Both the position numbers and the translations under genes were made by a program. The notes under the pieces are model-generated. The model did not search any database. It was not told where the DNA came from and saw nothing but the letters and a program-made list of their open reading frames with translations. From JBNNGK01 sp050268245 (GTDB lineage: Bacteria; Pseudomonadota; Gammaproteobacteria; Enterobacterales; Enterobacteriaceae), in assembly GCF_050268245.1 (NCBI RefSeq), contig NZ_JBNNGK010000003.1, positions 248,001 to 312,000 of the forward strand: DNA of 64,000 nucleotides, written 5' to 3'. How positions within the stretch are numbered: the first letter of the stretch is position 1; each line of letters opens with the position of its first letter. Shown piece after piece: positions 61,893 to 64,000 of this stretch.

Positions 61893-62868
61893 ACGCTACT
61901 CCTTACTTGTATGGGTGAGTATGAATTAACATGAATGAGAATGGATTTTCTTAATTTTAATGCCAAAGAACAACATCAGAGTTAATCATTCTCTGATAAT
62001 GAATCTCGATCTAAAAACCGCTTTCCCTTTATTAACCCTGAGGGATTAATAAAGATCAACCATGAAGGACACTTAACTTTTCGCTTTGTGTGCAACCTTA
62101 TATCAGGGAGGGTAAAGGAGTGTCAATTAGTATTTATCAATTTTTTTACAGTATCGTAACCTGCCGAGATCGCCTGTTTTTTGCGCATTTTTGTATCTAA
62201 TACAGATGTTTTCACGGCACGGCCTGCCTGACGGATAGTTGCCCACAGGAGGAAACAGGCTCATCGCAACGCCAACTGTCAGAACCATGCTGCGGGCGCC
62301 CGTTATCGTGTTTCTCGCCGCGTACGCTCTTTGGCATTCGATACCCGTCAGGGTGATCGGGCAACGAAAGGTGCAATGTTGGTGTTATTTTTTTATTTTA
62401 AATCAATTTATTGTGGTTTTTATTCTGATATTTTTTATGCGGCACGCGTTACTCAGCCGTTCCGTAGGTATCTTTCTTGACCATGCGGAAATGCATTCTC
62501 GGCAAGCGTCTTTACGCTGTCCGCATCGCACCCCGCGGCGTAAGAACAAGACGGTTATTATCCCTGCCGACTCAATTGCGCTGTTCGTTTCATCAACACC
62601 CCTCGATACTGGTGGGAGCTTGTCAGTCGGGGTTGTATGTTAAAAATATTTAGATTGGCTTAATATTTACACTCCTGTTTTTATTAAGAAAAACTAATTA
62701 AATGTTAATAATGAAACTAACTGAAATAATTTTTACGCAGCAGCTCGCTGTTTCATTTTAAGTTTTGGTTATAGTTATTCGGTTCTGAATATATTGAAAT
62801 TGAACTTTAAGTGAAAAATCCTTCCAAAGTTAACCCAAATATTAATGCATATTGGTGAAGGGGTCGTG
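61893..62868. other. Divergent promoter region between cassette and megasynthase
   Basis: 976 bp, AT-rich near both genes, GC-richer in the middle. It must hold the two opposing promoters. A 134-codon plus-strand frame (62239-62643) and a 26-codon frame (62120) were not accepted. No known regulator site was recognised. Confidence 0.5.
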
Positions 62869-64000
62869 ATGTCGGCGTACAGGTTAAGTGACAGCAGTCT
62901 TATTGTTTCTGGGCATGTGGTATTAAATGAACCTATTCTGCCGGCGATGGGATATGTTCATTTTGTTGCGTCATCATTATTGAATAATAACGACGCTAAT
63001 AATGCCACCGGCATTTACCCTATGCAGATAAAAAATGCAGTCTGGTTCTCGCCGATGCCCCTGGATATGGGGGCCTGCGAGGTGAATATTGTTTTTGGCG
63101 AAGAAGACGGTGATAAAACTTACTGGGTTACGTCAAAGGTGCCGGGCAAGGCGACAAAGCGCCATGCGACGGGCGTAGTGTCATTCGATCTTAACGCTGT
63201 CGAAGCAAACGAAAGGCCCGCACGCTCCGTATTTCCACTGCCCGATATCACAGCGCAAACCTTCACCCATAGGCTGACCCGTGATGACATTTACCGCCAG
63301 TTTCTGTCTGCCGGCCTCGATTACCGGGGCAATTTTCAGTGTTTGCATGCGCTGCACTGCAACCGAACGCTTTTTTGGGGCCAGATCTGTGCAGATGCGG
63401 ATGAAGAAAGCCTGACGGGCCTTCCTTCCCCCTACATTCTCGACGCCGCAATACAAACGGTTTTGCTTGGCGCCGGAAAAACCCTGTGGGGTGACTTCCC
63501 TGGGCAAGTTTATGTCCCTTTCTCGTTAGACAATATATTGATTTACAAGCCATTAACGGAAAAGTGCGATGTTTTTTCCATCCCAAGGCTGGCGTCTTCA
63601 CACTCGCCTGACAAGGGGATTTTCGACGTGCTGATAGTCAGTGAATCTGGGGACATACTGGTGGAAATGAAAGGCTTGCATATACGGACATACCATAAAG
63701 GCGGGCAGGGTGAACAGGGAGTGCTTGCCGCCACGCCAATGGATGCGGGGCAAACATGGGCGATCGCCGCCACCTTTACGGCAGAACCGATCGTTGAGCC
63801 TCTGCAAACGTGGTTCTCCCAACTGAACTGGCATGATCGCATCAAGTTTGCGCCGTACAATCAGGTTTATCAGGAGCTGCTCAGTCCGCAGAGTTTGCTG
63901 GCGACAAACGCCACAGGTGTAAATGCGATTCTGTGTCGATTAGAAGATCTGATCGCCAATGATGCGGCGCAAGCGCCCACTACAGGGAAAAATGGCGTCC
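62869..64000 (+). CDS. Modular polyketide synthase (trans-AT type inferred), 5' part: DH domain then FkbH-like domain; runs off the window
   Basis: ATG 62869 follows GAAGGGG. The first 377 residues are visible. Residues ~1-285 are a PKS dehydratase double hot-dog domain: His16 in HVVLNEPILP (HxxxGxxxxP with Asn for Gly), then Asp192 and Gln196 (ILDAAIQTVLL, the DxxxQ motif). Residues ~300-360 read FTAEPIVEPLQTWF, IKFAPYNQVYQELL, VNAILCRLEDL, the N-terminus of FkbH-like proteins, whose HAD part would follow. FkbH domains load glyceryl from 1,3-bisphosphoglycerate on an ACP. A DH-FkbH opening is unusual and suggests a loading module. No ketosynthase or AT seen yet. Confidence 0.88.
   Translation, partial: MSAYRLSDSSLIVSGHVVLNEPILPAMGYVHFVASSLLNNNDANNATGIYPMQIKNAVWFSPMPLDMGACEVNIVFGEEDGDKTYWVTSKVPGKATKRHATGVVSFDLNAVEANERPARSVFPLPDITAQTFTHRLTRDDIYRQFLSAGLDYRGNFQCLHALHCNRTLFWGQICADADEESLTGLPSPYILDAAIQTVLLGAGKTLWGDFPGQVYVPFSLDNILIYKPLTEKCDVFSIPRLASSHSPDKGIFDVLIVSESGDILVEMKGLHIRTYHKGGQGEQGVLAATPMDAGQTWAIAATFTAEPIVEPLQTWFSQLNWHDRIKFAPYNQVYQELLSPQSLLATNATGVNAILCRLEDLIANDAAQAPTTGKNGV

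Noticed and set aside
62120..62200. 26-codon frame from a GTG following GGGAGGG, as a leader peptide
   Set aside because: Too short, poor spacing and no attenuator-like hairpin seen; cannot be separated from chance.
62239..62643. 134-codon plus-strand frame between the cassette and the megasynthase
   Set aside because: Starts at TTG; the nearest AGGAGG site is not placed before a valid start codon, and the sequence has no recognised motif beyond one hydrophobic stretch.

Overview
The window is a chromosomal segment of an enterobacterium, most likely Serratia or a close relative in the Yersiniaceae. This is inferred from order-level synteny with the region of the E. coli chromosome that carries cspC, manXYZ, sdaA, pabB, purT, ptrB, ftnA and yebY, from the full astCADBE operon, and from lineage-typical small proteins (YebW, YobH, MgrB, YebO, YobF, YccJ, YoaH). 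No rRNA or tRNA gene was seen.

Layout. 1-8.3 kb: the end of a MocR-type regulator gene, then the arginine succinyltransferase operon astCADBE behind a sigma-54 promoter, with a MITE-like repeat inserted between astD and astB. 8.3-14.5 kb: a porin with an NtrC-type palindrome upstream, yebW, the LysM/BON protein Kbp (YgaU), several tiny membrane proteins, a decayed gene, a second repeat copy, a DUF1304 protein, a small AraC regulator and yccJ. 14.8-18.4 kb: a three-gene FAD dehydrogenase/cytochrome c complex of the sorbitol/gluconate/glucose dehydrogenase type. 18.4-27 kb: yobH, mgrB, yebO, two phage-like small genes, a PheP/AroP-type permease, an MBL-fold hydrolase, yobF-cspC, a PgeF-family gene, rlmA, and mntP with its manganese riboswitch. 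27-36 kb: yobD, manXYZ, yoaE, the EAL protein YoaD and sdaA. 36.5-44.6 kb: pabB-nudL, a family 2 glycosyltransferase, yoaH, purT, a second cold-shock gene, dbpA, yebG under a LexA box, yqfB and yebF. 44.7-52.8 kb: yebE, ptrB, exoX, a prolyl aminopeptidase, holE, ftnA and the copper-type operon yobA-yebZ-yebY.

At 52.9 kb the core ends with the sRNA gene sdsR. Its terminator sequence is partly repeated 83 bp downstream, next to a frameshifted lambda-type integrase, phased arm-type repeats, other phage debris and an IstB fragment. These mark the edge of an accessory region.

From 55.5 kb to the window end lies the left part of what appears to be a trans-AT polyketide cluster: an alpha/beta hydrolase, a decayed LysE exporter, a complete five-gene HMG-CoA-synthase-type beta-branching cassette on the minus strand (ACP, Cys-to-Ser ketosynthase, HCS, ECH1, ECH2), and a divergent megasynthase gene that runs off the window. 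That gene opens with a dehydratase domain followed by the N-terminal signature of an FkbH-like domain, which suggests a starter unit derived from 1,3-bisphosphoglycerate. Product and full gene content cannot be read here. This cluster is the best candidate for an undescribed system.
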